From: Lysobacter sp. K5869
Lineage (GTDB): Bacteria; Pseudomonadota; Gammaproteobacteria; Xanthomonadales; Xanthomonadaceae
Assembly (NCBI RefSeq): GCF_018847975.1
Contig: NZ_CP072597.1
Location: 1,651,001-1,715,000, forward strand
Length of the DNA: 64,000 bases
Direction: 5' to 3'
Made by a program: the position numbers and the translations under genes. How positions within the stretch are numbered: the first letter of the stretch is position 1; each line of letters begins with the position of its first letter. Below, in pieces: positions 16,657 through 26,671 of this stretch. The notes below the pieces were generated by a model. It ran no database searches. It worked only from the letters and a program-made list of their open reading frames with translations, and was not told the DNA's origin.

Positions 16657-17163
16657 ATGACGTCCGACGGTTCCAGCACGCTCGCGGTGGCGCCCGCGCG
16701 CACGACCCACCGTATCGAAGAGCGCAGCATCACCCTGCAACGCATCATCCACGCCCCGCGCGATCTGGTGTTCCTGGCCTGGACCGATCCGGTCCACATC
16801 GCGCGCTGGTGGGGCCCGCACGGGTTCCGCAGCGTGGTGCGGCAGATGGACGTGCGCGTGGGCGGGCAGTTCCGCATCTGCATGGTCGGGCCGGACGGCG
16901 CGGAGTATCCGATCAAGGGGCTGTACCGGCAGATCGTCGAACCCGAGCGGCTGGTCTACACCGACGATTGGGACGACGAGCGCGCGCCGCAGCCTTCGGA
17001 GGTGACGGTCGATTTCGCCGAGATCGGGCCGGAAGAGACGCTGCTGACGGTGGCCATCGTGTTCCCCGACCGCGGCGAGCGCGAGCACGCGCAGGAGCAA
17101 GGGATCGTGCCGGGTTGGAGCGATTCGTTCGAGCGCGTGGACGCGTACCTGGCCGAGCGCTGA
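16657..17163 (+). CDS. SRPBCC (AHSA1/START-like) domain protein
   Basis: 168 residues from ATG 16657 with CAGGAGT upstream. [20 protein letters not shown] and [15 protein letters not shown] are the classical AHSA1/CalC-type opening; [27 protein letters not shown] and [16 protein letters not shown] complete the fold with a final helix. These cytosolic proteins bind hydrophobic ligands in a deep cavity; the ligand is unknown. It lies 173 bases before an ABC exporter and may or may not belong to it. Confidence 0.9.
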   Translation: MTSDGSSTLAVAPARTTHRIEERSITLQRIIHAPRDLVFLAWTDPVHIARWWGPHGFRSVVRQMDVRVGGQFRICMVGPDGAEYPIKGLYRQIVEPERLVYTDDWDDERAPQPSEVTVDFAEIGPEETLLTVAIVFPDRGEREHAQEQGIVPGWSDSFERVDAYLAER

Positions 17164-17336
17164 GCGCGAACCGCCCGCGCCGGCGCGCGCGGGCGGCGTT
17201 GCATGTACGCGCAGGGTCCGTTGCGCGATCCGGCGGTTTTCGCGCGCAAGCGCCGTTACCATCGCAGCGACCGCCGTTCCGGCGTTTCGCCACAGCCACC
17301 GCCGCGCGCGCGTCGCGCGGCCTACGCGGAGCCGCC

Positions 17337-18325
<989 letters not shown>

Positions 18326-18329
<4 letters not shown>

Positions 18330-19087
18330 ACCTGCATGCGATCAAGGCGATCTATTTCTTCGAGATGCACCGCACCTTCCGCACCTTGATGCAATCCATC
18401 GCCACGCCGGTGCTGTCGACCTCGCTGTACTTCATCGTGTTCGGCTCGGCGATCGGTTCGCGCATGGTCGAGATCGACGGCATCCGCTACGGCGCCTTCA
18501 TCGTGCCGGGTCTGGTCATGATGTCGCTGCTGACCGAGAGCATCTCCAACGCGTCGTTCGGCATCTATCTGCCCAAGTGGTCGGGCACGATCTACGAACT
18601 GCTGTCGGCGCCGGTGTCCTTCGTCGAGGCGATCTGCGGCTACGTCGGCGCGGCGGCGACCAAGTCGGTGATCCTGGGCACGCTGATGCTGATCACCGCG
18701 CGCTTCTTCGTCGATTTCGACATCGTCCATCCGCTGTGGATGGTGGTGTTCCTGGTGCTGACCGCGGTCACCTTCAGCCTGTTCGGCTTCATCATCGGCG
18801 TGTGGGCCGACGGGTTCGAGAAGCTGCAGATGATTCCGATGATGGTGGTGATGCCGCTGACCTTCCTCGGCGGCAGCTTCTACTCCATCGACATGCTGCC
18901 GCCGTTTTGGCGCTCGGTGTCGCTGTTCAATCCGGTGGTGTATCTGGTCAACGGGTTCCGCTGGAGCTTCTACGGCAAGTCGGACGTGGACATCGGCTTG
19001 AGCGTGGGCATGACGGCGGGCTTCATGCTGCTGTGCCTGATCGCGGTGTGGTGGATTTTCCGCACCGGCTACAAGCTCAAGAGCTGA
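18326..19087 (+). CDS. ABC-2 type transporter permease
   Basis: 253 residues with six predicted membrane helices (for example [70 protein letters not shown]). The ABC-2 signature region [20 protein letters not shown] followed by [13 protein letters not shown] is clear. It overlaps the ATPase gene by four bases (ATGA) and must be its membrane partner. Similar pairs export lipids, polysaccharides or drugs. Confidence 0.93.
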
Positions 19088-19259
19088 AAGTCCCGGGGGT
19101 TCTCTCTCGCATCGGCGGGAGCGGCGCCCAAAAGCGTTGTTCCGAGACTTGCCGACCCTGCCGTATACCCGACGCCCGGAGTATGCTGCGCCGATCCTGG
19201 TCCGGCCGCGCTGAGCGCAGCGCGGTCGTCGCGCCGGGCCGCAGCCGGAGCGACCGCGG

Positions 19260-20630
19260 ATGTCCAACGATCACCAGCAACTCCATCGCGGCCTCAGCGA
19301 GCGGCATATCCGCCTGATGGCGCTGGGCGCCGCGATCGGCGTCGGCCTGTTCCTGGGCTCGGCCAACGCGATCAAGCTCGCCGGCCCCGGCATCCTGCTG
19401 GCCTATCTGCTCGGCGGCGGCGCGATCTTCATCATCATGCGCGCGCTCGGCGAGATGGCCGTGCACAACCCGGTCGCCGGCTCCTTCAGCCGCTACGCGC
19501 GCGACTACCTCGGCCCGCTGCCGGGCTATCTGACCGGCTGGAACTACTGGTTCCTGTGGCTGGTGACCTGCGTGGCCGAGATCACCGCGGTCGGCGTCTA
19601 CATGCAAGTGTGGTTCCCCGGTTCGCCGCAATGGGCCTGGGCGCTGGCCGCGCTGGTGGCGATGGGCTCGGTCAACCTGATCACGGTCAAGGCCTACGGC
19701 GAATTCGAGTTCTGGTTCGCGATGATCAAGGTGGTGACCATCGTCGCGATGATCCTCGGCGGCTTGGCGATGATCGTGTTCGGCCTGGGCAACGGCGGCG
19801 TCGCCACCGGCATCTCCAACTTGTGGAGCCACGGCGGCTTCTTCCCCAACGGCGCGCAGGGCGTGCTGATGTCGCTGCAGATGGTGATGTTCGCCTACCT
19901 AGGCGTGGAGATGATCGGCCTGACCGCGGGCGAGGCGGCCAATCCGGCCAAGTCGATTCCCGATGCGATCAACTCGGTGTTCTGGCGCATCGTGATCTTC
20001 TACGTCGGCGCGCTGTTCGTGATCCTGTCGCTGTACCCGTGGAACGAGCTGGGCACCACCGGCAGCCCGTTCGTGCTGACCTTCGAGCGCCTGGGCATCC
20101 GCGAGGCCGCCGGCATCATCAACTTCGTGGTCCTGACCGCGGCGCTGTCCTCGTGCAACGGCGGCATCTTCAGCACCGGGCGCATGCTCTACAACCTCGC
20201 CCAGCAGAAGCAGGCGCCGGCGCTGTTCGCCCGCACCTCGCCCGGCGGCGTGCCGCGCGCGGCGATCCTGGTGTCGGTGGTGGCGCTGCTGTTCGGCGTG
20301 GCGGCGAATTATCTGGCCCCGGCCAAGGTGTTCGTGTGGGTCACCTCCATCGCCACCTTCGGCGCGATCTGGACCTGGGGCGTGATCCTGGTGTCGCACA
20401 TGAAGTTCCGCGCCCGCCTCAGCGCCGCCGAGCGCGACGCGCTGGCGTTCAAGGCGCCGCTGTATCCGCTCGGCTCGTGGGTGGCGCTGGCGTTCCTGGT
20501 GCTGGTGGTCGTGCTGATGGCGATCTTCCCCGACACCCGCGTGGCCCTGGTGATCGGGCCGGCGTTCCTGATCCTGTTGACGGTGCTGTTCTACGCGCTG
20601 GGCTTCCATAAGCGCGAAGCCGCGGCGTAA
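19260..20630 (+). CDS. Amino acid permease (APC superfamily, ProY/AroP-like)
   Basis: 456 residues with twelve predicted helices. LHRGLSERHIRLMALGAAIG and GLFLGSANAIKLAGPGILLA form the amino-acid permease opening, followed by EMAVHNPVAGSFSRYARDYL, GWNYWFLW, and the central YLGVEMIGLTAGEAANPAKS. NGGIFSTGRMLYNLA and PKSG-region equivalents further support the AAT family. It should import neutral or aromatic amino acids, proline or GABA by proton symport; the exact substrate cannot be read. A strong terminator follows. Confidence 0.9.
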   Translation: MSNDHQQLHRGLSERHIRLMALGAAIGVGLFLGSANAIKLAGPGILLAYLLGGGAIFIIMRALGEMAVHNPVAGSFSRYARDYLGPLPGYLTGWNYWFLWLVTCVAEITAVGVYMQVWFPGSPQWAWALAALVAMGSVNLITVKAYGEFEFWFAMIKVVTIVAMILGGLAMIVFGLGNGGVATGISNLWSHGGFFPNGAQGVLMSLQMVMFAYLGVEMIGLTAGEAANPAKSIPDAINSVFWRIVIFYVGALFVILSLYPWNELGTTGSPFVLTFERLGIREAAGIINFVVLTAALSSCNGGIFSTGRMLYNLAQQKQAPALFARTSPGGVPRAAILVSVVALLFGVAANYLAPAKVFVWVTSIATFGAIWTWGVILVSHMKFRARLSAAERDALAFKAPLYPLGSWVALAFLVLVVVLMAIFPDTRVALVIGPAFLILLTVLFYALGFHKREAAA

Positions 20631-20650
20631 GCGCGCGACACGACGAAACG

Positions 20651-20688
20651 AAAGCGGCGCGGGCCTCGGGCCCGCGCCGCTTTCTTTT
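20651..20688. terminator. Intrinsic terminator
   Basis: AAAGCGGCGCGGGCC-TCG-GGCCCGCGCCGCTTT stem followed by T-rich CTTTTT. It sits between the convergent permease (+) and VWA (-) genes and probably ends both. Confidence 0.9.
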
Positions 20689-20716
20689 TGCGACAGCTCA
20701 AACGCGGATCAGCGCG

Positions 20717-22363
20717 TCATTCGCCGCCGGCCGCGACTTGCCCGCGCCCCGGCGCCTTGGCCTGCAAGCTGCGCGCGGTCTGCGCCAACTGCACGAACTC
20801 GCCGCGATAGCCGTTGCGGTCGTCGCCGCGCGCGCTGCGGGCCAGATCGATCACGCCGTCCCAGCCGAAGTCCGCGCCGAGGTGCTCGCCGCCGCGCAGC
20901 ATTTCGCCGAAACCGGCCACCGCCGCGGCGAAGCGCATGCGCTCGCCCGGCTGGGCGGCGATGTCGCCGCGCATCAGCGGCGCTTCGATCAGACGGCTCT
21001 GCGCTTCGCCGGGACGCTTGTAGCGCAGCTTGAGCAGCGCCAGTTCGTCGGGCTTGACGCCCGCGGCCGGCTTGGCCGCTTCGTCCTTGGCGTAGCGCAG
21101 CGGATCGCTGGCTTCGCCGCCGGAACCGACCAGGGCCAGCTCGTACAGCGCGGTGACGTCGTGGCCCGCGCCGATCTCGCCGGCGTCGACCTTGTCGTTG
21201 TTGAAGTCCTCGCGCTTGAGCAGGCGGTTTTCGTAACCGATCAAACGGTATTCGGCGACCGTCGCCGGATTGAACTCGACCTGCACCTTGACGTCGCCGG
21301 CGATGGTCATCAGGGTCGAACCCATTTCCTCGACCAAGACCTTCTGCGCTTCCAGCGCGCTGTCGATGTAGGCGTGGTTGCCGTTGCCGACGTCGGCCAG
21401 CCGCTCGGCCATCGCGTCGTTGTAGTTGCCGGTGCCGAAGCCCAGCGTGCTCAGGGCGATGCCGCTCTTGCGCTGATCGGCGACCAAGGTCTCCAGCGCT
21501 TTCTGGTCGGCCACGCCGACGTTGAAATCGCCGTCGGTGGCCAGCAGCACGCGGTTGATGCCGCCGTCGATATAGGCCTGACGCGCGGTGGCGTAGGCGA
21601 GCTGGATGCCTTCGCCGCCGTTGGTGGAACCGCCGGCGCTGAGGCGTTCGAGCGCGTCCATGATCTCGCCGCCGTGATCGCCCGGCGTCGGCGCCAGCAC
21701 CAGCCCGGCGCTGCCGGCGTAGGCGACGATCGACACGCGGTCCTGCGCGCGCAGCTGCGGCAGCAGTTGCGCGAACGCGCGCTTGAGCAGCGGCAGCTTG
21801 TCGGGTTCGTCCATCGAGCCGGAGGTGTCGGCCAGCAGCACCAGATTCGCCGGCGGCAGTTGTTCGCGCTCGACGTCGTAACCCTGGATGCCGATCTGCA
21901 GCAGCACGCGCTTGCCGTTCCACGGCGACGGCGCCAGTTCGGTGCTGACCTTGAACGGCACGTCCTTCGACTCGGGGTGCGGGTAGCCGTAGTCGAAGTA
22001 ATTGATCATTTCTTCGATCCGCACCGCGTCCTTGGGCGGCAGTTCGCCGGCGGCGAGCATGCGCCGGACGTTGGCGTAGCTGCCGGTGTCCACGTCGATG
22101 GAGAAGGTCGAGACCGGCTGCTCGGCGGTGCGGTGGATCGGGTTGGGTGCGACGGTTTCGTAGTGTTCGGTGTTGGTTGGAGGCGTCTGCATCGCCATCG
22201 GCAGCGCGGGGGCCGACAAGTACTCCTCGTCGGCGGCGGCCGCGGCTTCGGCGTGCTTGCCGGCCTGGCGGCCGCAGCCGGCCAGGACCAGCGAGGCGGC
22301 GAGGCCGGCGGCGAGCAGGGCGCGGGACGCCAGGGGGGAACGGAGCGGGGAACGCGACGACAT
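20717..22363 (-). CDS. VWA-domain lipoprotein (YfbK-like, with DUF3520)
   Basis: 548 residues. A lipobox (AASLVLAGC) marks a lipoprotein. Residues about 75-130 carry the von Willebrand-associated leader (PVSTFSIDVDTGSYANVRRM); the VWA domain begins with NLVLLADTSGSMDEPDK (MIDAS DxSxS) and includes DGGINRVLLATDGDFNVGVA. The C-terminal DUF3520 region has ALYELALVG and LKLRYKRPGEAQS, then FAAAVAGFGEMLRGGEHLG. This order is the YfbK type found across Gammaproteobacteria, anchored in an envelope membrane. Role is unknown, probably in protein-protein contact. Confidence 0.92.
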   Translation of the reverse strand: MSSRSPLRSPLASRALLAAGLAASLVLAGCGRQAGKHAEAAAAADEEYLSAPALPMAMQTPPTNTEHYETVAPNPIHRTAEQPVSTFSIDVDTGSYANVRRMLAAGELPPKDAVRIEEMINYFDYGYPHPESKDVPFKVSTELAPSPWNGKRVLLQIGIQGYDVEREQLPPANLVLLADTSGSMDEPDKLPLLKRAFAQLLPQLRAQDRVSIVAYAGSAGLVLAPTPGDHGGEIMDALERLSAGGSTNGGEGIQLAYATARQAYIDGGINRVLLATDGDFNVGVADQKALETLVADQRKSGIALSTLGFGTGNYNDAMAERLADVGNGNHAYIDSALEAQKVLVEEMGSTLMTIAGDVKVQVEFNPATVAEYRLIGYENRLLKREDFNNDKVDAGEIGAGHDVTALYELALVGSGGEASDPLRYAKDEAAKPAAGVKPDELALLKLRYKRPGEAQSRLIEAPLMRGDIAAQPGERMRFAAAVAGFGEMLRGGEHLGADFGWDGVIDLARSARGDDRNGYRGEFVQLAQTARSLQAKAPGRGQVAAGGE

Positions 22364-22618
22364 GGTGATCCTCCAATGATCGGTAGTGCGTCGGTGACGA
22401 CAGGCCGCCGTTGGCCGTGCGGGCCGCCGCCGCGGCCTTCATGGCCGGGGCGGCGCCGTCCTCTTGCGGCGGCGAGGCGACGCTACAACAACGCGTCTTC
22501 GCTTTTCGTTATGACGCAAGTCGTTTTTCCTTGACCGCCGGCGCGGCACAATGGGCGCCCGAACCGAGGCCGCGCGGGGGAAGCGCGCGGCCGGATCCTC
22601 TGGCCGTAGTCCCGCCGC

Positions 22619-23104
22619 ATGTCCGACCCGCGTCCCGATCTCCAGGCGTTGCTCAAACGCGCCCACGCCGCCATCGCCGATGCGCGCGATGTCGAAGCCG
22701 TGCGCTTGCTGCAGCAGGTGCTGGAAGGCGACCCGGACAATCTGCACGCGCAATACCTGCTGGCGATCCAGCACGCCCAGCTGGGTCTGTACGACCGCGC
22801 CGAACAACGCTTGCGCGCGGTGCTGGCGCGGGTGCCGCAGTTCGTGGTCGCGCGCTTCCAGCTCGCCCAGCTGCTGCTGATGCGCGACACCGCGGGTGAT
22901 GCGCGCGCATGGCTGGAACCCTTGCTGGAAGCGCCGGCGCCGCTGGGCGATTACGCGCGGGCCTTGCACGCCGCGGCCGGCGGCGAGTTCGCCGCGGCCT
23001 GCGTGCTGATCGAAGCGGCCCAGCGCCTGCCGCAGCCGGTGCCGGAGTTGGCCGCGGACATGCAGCGCCTGCTCGGCCGTTGGCGCGCGACCGCGGCGGC
23101 CTGA
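22619..23104 (+). CDS. Tetratricopeptide-repeat protein
   Basis: 161 residues, helical throughout. TPR pairs are visible at LLQQVLEGDPDNLHAQYLLA, then GLYDRAEQRLRAVLARVPQF, then VARFQLAQLLLMRDTAGDAR. No signal peptide or membrane helix, so cytosolic. It ends six bases from the convergent DUF2165 gene. Likely a small adaptor; partner unknown. Confidence 0.75.
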   Translation: MSDPRPDLQALLKRAHAAIADARDVEAVRLLQQVLEGDPDNLHAQYLLAIQHAQLGLYDRAEQRLRAVLARVPQFVVARFQLAQLLLMRDTAGDARAWLEPLLEAPAPLGDYARALHAAAGGEFAAACVLIEAAQRLPQPVPELAADMQRLLGRWRATAAA

Positions 23105-23109
23105 GCGGA

Positions 23110-23586
23110 TCAGACGCGCAGATTCACCGCCAGCATCGCCGCCGCGGCCACGCCGATCAGCACGAAGTGCGAGAGCTGCAGGTTGTCCTGGCGGATGTAG
23201 TAGGCGAACCAGCTGCCGCCGACCAGCATCAGAAAGCAGGTGGCCATGAACGCGGCCAGGGCCAGGTTCGCCCACGCCGCCGGTTCCGCCGCCGCGCCGG
23301 CGAACGCGGCCGCGGCGAACCACAGCAGCGCGGCGCAGAGCACTTCGGCGGCGAACACCACGGCGAGCACGGCGCGATGCCAGAGCGCGTTGTCGATGCG
23401 GCGCGCGAGCAGCGGCGTTTGGATCGCCGGTTCCTGCTGCAGCGGCGCCATGCGCATCAGCTGGCCGATCGCGAACGCGCCGTTGCCGAAGGCGACGAAA
23501 TTGTTGAACGCGACCACGCTGATCCAGGCGGCGAGGCCGGCGAGCAGGACGAACTTGAACACGATCAGGCTGAGGGCGAGGGACAT
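23110..23586 (-). CDS. DUF2165 family small integral membrane protein
   Basis: 158 residues from ATG 23586. Four membrane helices: LALSLIVFKFVLLAGLAAWI, AVLAVVFAAEVLCAALLWF, ANLALAAFMATCFLMLVGGS and HFVLIGVAAAAMLAVNL. The KFVLLAGLAAWISVVAFNNF opening and SWFAYYIRQDNLQLSHF segment are typical of DUF2165 (predicted small integral membrane proteins). Function unknown. The longer frame upstream lacks membrane or domain support. Confidence 0.85.
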   Translation of the reverse strand: MSLALSLIVFKFVLLAGLAAWISVVAFNNFVAFGNGAFAIGQLMRMAPLQQEPAIQTPLLARRIDNALWHRAVLAVVFAAEVLCAALLWFAAAAFAGAAAEPAAWANLALAAFMATCFLMLVGGSWFAYYIRQDNLQLSHFVLIGVAAAAMLAVNLRV

Positions 23587-23741
23587 GGCGGGCTCCGGGT
23601 GTCGACGGCGCCGCGTCGGTGCGGCGTCTTTGTCGGTTCGACGGGCCAGGACCGGGCGCTGTGACATCGCCGGGAAAAGAAATCGCCGCGAAGGCGAAGC
23701 GCCGCTAAGACAGGCCGTTAAAACCGGCCGCTTAAAACAAA

Positions 23742-23810
23742 GGGGCCCCGGCTGCGATGCTCCGCGCCTGGCCGGTGTGGCCTGGAGCGAAGCATCGGAG
23801 CCGGGGCCCC
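23742..23810. repeat. Long inverted repeat (24-bp arms), probable terminator or processed hairpin
   Basis: Left arm 23742-23765 and right arm 23787-23810 are complementary at about 22 of 24 positions, with GGGGCCCC at both outer ends. The loop contains a nested GGCC-GGTGT-GGCC stem. It lies just downstream of the DUF3297 gene (minus strand), with an AAAACAAA tract outside the stem that reads as T-rich on the minus strand, so it can act as the terminator for that gene. Confidence 0.6.
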
Positions 23811-23836
23811 GGACGACCTGCGCCGTCGGAAGCGGC

Positions 23837-24091
23837 TTACTCGGCGTCGGGCGTGGCGGTGAGGTAATACGCCTCGACCGTGCCCTTGTGCTTCATCGTC
23901 ATCGGATTGCCGCGGCGGTCGAGCGACTTGCCCACCGGCAGGCGCACCCAGCCTTCGCTGATGCAGTATTCCTCGACGTTGCTGCGCTCCACGCCGTTGA
24001 AGCGGATGCCGATGCCGCGCTCGAGCACGGACGGGGCGTAGAAGGGGCTGCGCGGATCGTTGGAGAGGCGGTCGGGCGGGGTATCGGTCAT
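23837..24091 (-). CDS. DUF3297 family protein
   Basis: 84 residues from ATG 24091. The whole family pattern is present: MTDTPPDRLSNDPRSPFY, then VLERGIGIRFNGVERSNVEE, YCISEGWVRLPVGKSLDRRG and a closing GTVEAYYL. DUF3297 proteins are small, cytosolic and of unknown role. The 27-residue upstream extension is not conserved in style and was dropped. A large hairpin follows its stop. Confidence 0.92.
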   Translation of the reverse strand: MTDTPPDRLSNDPRSPFYAPSVLERGIGIRFNGVERSNVEEYCISEGWVRLPVGKSLDRRGNPMTMKHKGTVEAYYLTATPDAE

Positions 24092-24222
24092 GGTGGCGCT
24101 CGTGCAGGGTGGAATGCGCGCCGGCGCGGACGCGGCCGGGGCGGCGCCTAGGATACGCGGGCGCGCCGGCACGGCCCAGCCCGCGCCGTAGAATGGCGGC
24201 CTCGTTCACGGAGGCGGCGCCC

Positions 24223-24915
24223 ATGAACACGCTGGCGGCCTGGATTCTGGCGGTGGGGCTGGCGCTGCCGGCCGCGGCGGCGGCGCAGGCCGTCGATACC
24301 GGCGGCGGGCGCTTGCGCGTGGCCGGCTTCGGCCGGGTCGTCTGGCCGCCGGATGCGTACGAACTGGCCTTCGCCGCGGTCGGCGACGGCGCCGACGCGC
24401 GCGCCGCGCGCGAGCGCTTCGAGCCGGCGCTGGCGGCGGTGCGGCGCGTGCTCGACGCGCACGCCGGCGCCCTGGCCGAGCGCGCGCAGGACCCGCCGCG
24501 CCTGCATTCGCGCGGCGACGCGCAGGCGCCGGCGTGGCGCTTTTCCAGCCGCTTCGCGCTGCGCGTGCGCGGCGAAGCCGAGCTGATCCGGCTGCAGCAG
24601 GAACTGGCCGAGGCCGGCGTGGCCGAGTTCGAGCTGCGGCCGTCGTCCGAGCGCCTGCCCGACTACACCGAGCAAGCGCAGCGGCTGGCGCTGCGCGACG
24701 CCGAACGCCGCGCGCGCATCGCCGCCGACGAACTGGGTTGGCGCCTGGGCGGCGCGCGTTCGGTGAAATTCCTCGACGAGCGCCCGGCGTGGCTGCCGCA
24801 GACGCCGACCGCGCGGCAGTTCGGCGCGCGCGCGTACGACTACGCGGCCGAGGCGCCGGCGCAGACCGGCGAGGTGACGGCGCAGGCGGAGGTCGAGTTC
24901 GAGTATTCGCGCTGA
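24223..24915 (+). CDS. SIMPL (DUF541) domain periplasmic protein
   Basis: 230 residues from ATG 24223, with GGAGG upstream. A signal peptide (residues 1-23, AAAAAQA cleavage) precedes the SIMPL fold: RLRVAGFGRVVWPPDAYELA, LAAVRRVLDAHAG, SSRFALRVRGEAELIRLQQE and YTEQAQRLALRDAERRARIA, ending in VTAQAEVEFEYSR. Family members are periplasmic and linked to oxidative or envelope stress in some bacteria. Divergent from DUF3297. Confidence 0.85.
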   Translation: MNTLAAWILAVGLALPAAAAAQAVDTGGGRLRVAGFGRVVWPPDAYELAFAAVGDGADARAARERFEPALAAVRRVLDAHAGALAERAQDPPRLHSRGDAQAPAWRFSSRFALRVRGEAELIRLQQELAEAGVAEFELRPSSERLPDYTEQAQRLALRDAERRARIAADELGWRLGGARSVKFLDERPAWLPQTPTARQFGARAYDYAAEAPAQTGEVTAQAEVEFEYSR

Positions 24916-25108
24916 ACGGTTCGCGGCGTCGCTCGGAAGGCATCGGCCGCGGCGGACTTCGCGTCTGCGCGATGCCGTGGTGGGAGGCGCTTCGGGCCCG
25001 ATCCGTTCGCAACCGATACCGGCGCCCGCGCCGGAACGCCAAACCCGGTCCTTGGTCGCGCCCGCCGATTGAGGCAGCATCGCAGCTTCGCGCCCACCGG
25101 AGCCGTCG

Positions 25109-26284
25109 ATGTCCCTGCGTTCCGCCCTGCTTGCCTGGAGCCTGATCATGAGCGCCACCGCCGCCCACGCCGCCGAACCGTCCCAGCCGCTGGAACTGCT
25201 GGTGGGCTGCTACACCGGCGCGCAGTGCAAGGGCATCGGCCGCTACCGCTTCGACCCGGCGCAAGGCCGCATCGATCCGCACGCGCTGGAAATCGTCGAA
25301 ACCGACAACCCCTCGTGGCTGACGTTCTCGCCCGACGGCGCGCGCGCGTTCGCGGTCAACGAGAACGGCCCGGCGTCGCCCGATCCGGTCGGCCGCGCCA
25401 GCAGCTTCGCGCTCGGCCGCGGCGCGGCGCGCACGCAGCGGCTGTCGCAGGCCAACACGCTCGGCGACGATCCCGCCCACGCCGCGCTCAGCGGCGACGG
25501 GCGCTATCTGTTCGTGTCGAATTACTCGGGCAACGAGAGCCCCGGCGGCAGCCTGACGGTGTTGCCGGTCGATGCCGGCGGCCGCCTCGGCGCGGCGGTG
25601 CAGGTGCTCGGCCATCGCGCCAGCCAGGCCGACCGCGAACGCCAGCTCGGCCCGCACGTGCACGCGGCGACGCCGTCGCCCGACGGCCGTTACGTGTTCG
25701 CCGCCGATCTGGGCGCCGACCGCGTGTATGCGTATCGTTACGACCCCGCGCGCAGCGCCGAACGCCCGCTGCAAGCCGCGCCGACGCCGTGGCTGCAGTT
25801 GCCGGCCGGCAGCGGGCCGCGCCATCTGCTGTTTTCCGCCGACGGGCGCCATGCGTATCTGAGCTTGGAGATGAGCGGCGAAATCGTCGCGCTCGATCAC
25901 GCCGACGGACGCTTGTCGGTGGCGCAGACGCTGGCGCTGGATCCGGGCCGGCGCGAAGGCAACGCCGCCGCGGCGCTGCACTTGTCCGCGGACGGTCGCT
26001 TTCTCTACGTCAGCAATCGCGGCGAAGACAACCACCTTGCCGTGTTCGCGGTCGATGCGGGCGATGGCCGCCTGCGCGCGCTGCAACGCCGCGCCAGCGA
26101 AGGCCGCGGCCCGCGCGAGTTCGCGCTGGCGCCGGACGGGCGCTTCGTCGTGGTCGCCAATCAACACAGCGGCAACCTGGTGGTGATCGCGCGCGATCCG
26201 GCCAGCGGCGAGTTGGGCGCGACAGTGCAGACCTTGCCGATGGCGTCGCCGTCGGATGTGAAGTTCGTGCCGGTGGGGCGGTAA
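25109..26284 (+). CDS. Secreted lactonase-family beta-propeller (6-phosphogluconolactonase-like)
   Basis: 391 residues. A signal peptide (MSLRSALLAWSLIMSATAAH) is followed by a seven-bladed propeller: LLVGCYTGAQCKGIGRYRFD opens it, NPSWLTFSPDGARAFAVNE, then AALSGDGRYLFVSNYSG, the conserved GPHVHAATPSPDGRYVFAAD (His-containing active-site loop) and GPREFALAPDGRFVVVANQ. It is the YbhE/Pgl-type fold, but the signal peptide means it works in the periplasm, so the substrate is more likely an extracellular lactone or sugar acid than 6-phosphogluconolactone. Confidence 0.85.
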   Translation: MSLRSALLAWSLIMSATAAHAAEPSQPLELLVGCYTGAQCKGIGRYRFDPAQGRIDPHALEIVETDNPSWLTFSPDGARAFAVNENGPASPDPVGRASSFALGRGAARTQRLSQANTLGDDPAHAALSGDGRYLFVSNYSGNESPGGSLTVLPVDAGGRLGAAVQVLGHRASQADRERQLGPHVHAATPSPDGRYVFAADLGADRVYAYRYDPARSAERPLQAAPTPWLQLPAGSGPRHLLFSADGRHAYLSLEMSGEIVALDHADGRLSVAQTLALDPGRREGNAAAALHLSADGRFLYVSNRGEDNHLAVFAVDAGDGRLRALQRRASEGRGPREFALAPDGRFVVVANQHSGNLVVIARDPASGELGATVQTLPMASPSDVKFVPVGR

Positions 26285-26350
26285 GCGCTGGGCTTTGCTT
26301 CGTCGTCGCGGAAAGCGGCGATCGCGAGGCTGGATAGCGTCTGCCTCGCG

Positions 26351-26493
26351 CCGTCATTCCCACGAGAGCGGGGAGGCGGAGGCTGCGGAGTTCTGCTTGG
26401 GTGAAGCCCTGGGTGCCCGCCTCCGCGGGCACGACGGTAGGTCGGTGTCGCCGCGTCCGCTACAGGCCGTCGTGCCCACGCACACGGGAATCC
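26351..26493. repeat. Degenerate REP-like palindromes in alternating orientation
   Basis: Three related elements lie in the 387-base gap before the aldo/keto reductase gene: CGTCATTCCCACGAGAG-type at 26351-26372, GGTGCCCGCCTCCGCGGGCA at 26411-26430 within 26408-26437, and CCGTCGTGCCCACGCACACG at 26467-26486. They alternate in orientation like a BIME. No gene or promoter was recognised in the rest of the gap. Confidence 0.55.
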
Positions 26494-26671
26494 AAAGCCT
26501 TCAGCGCCATGCCGCGGCGAGCGACCGGATGTCCGCGTTCGCGGGCACCGCGACAGGCGGGCCTACCTGCGCGCGCCAATGCGCGAAGCAACGCACCATC
26601 CCGCCCGCACGCTTGAGCCGCCGCCCGCGATGGCGTGCAATGGCCGCCTCCCCTCTCTCATGGAGTGCGGC

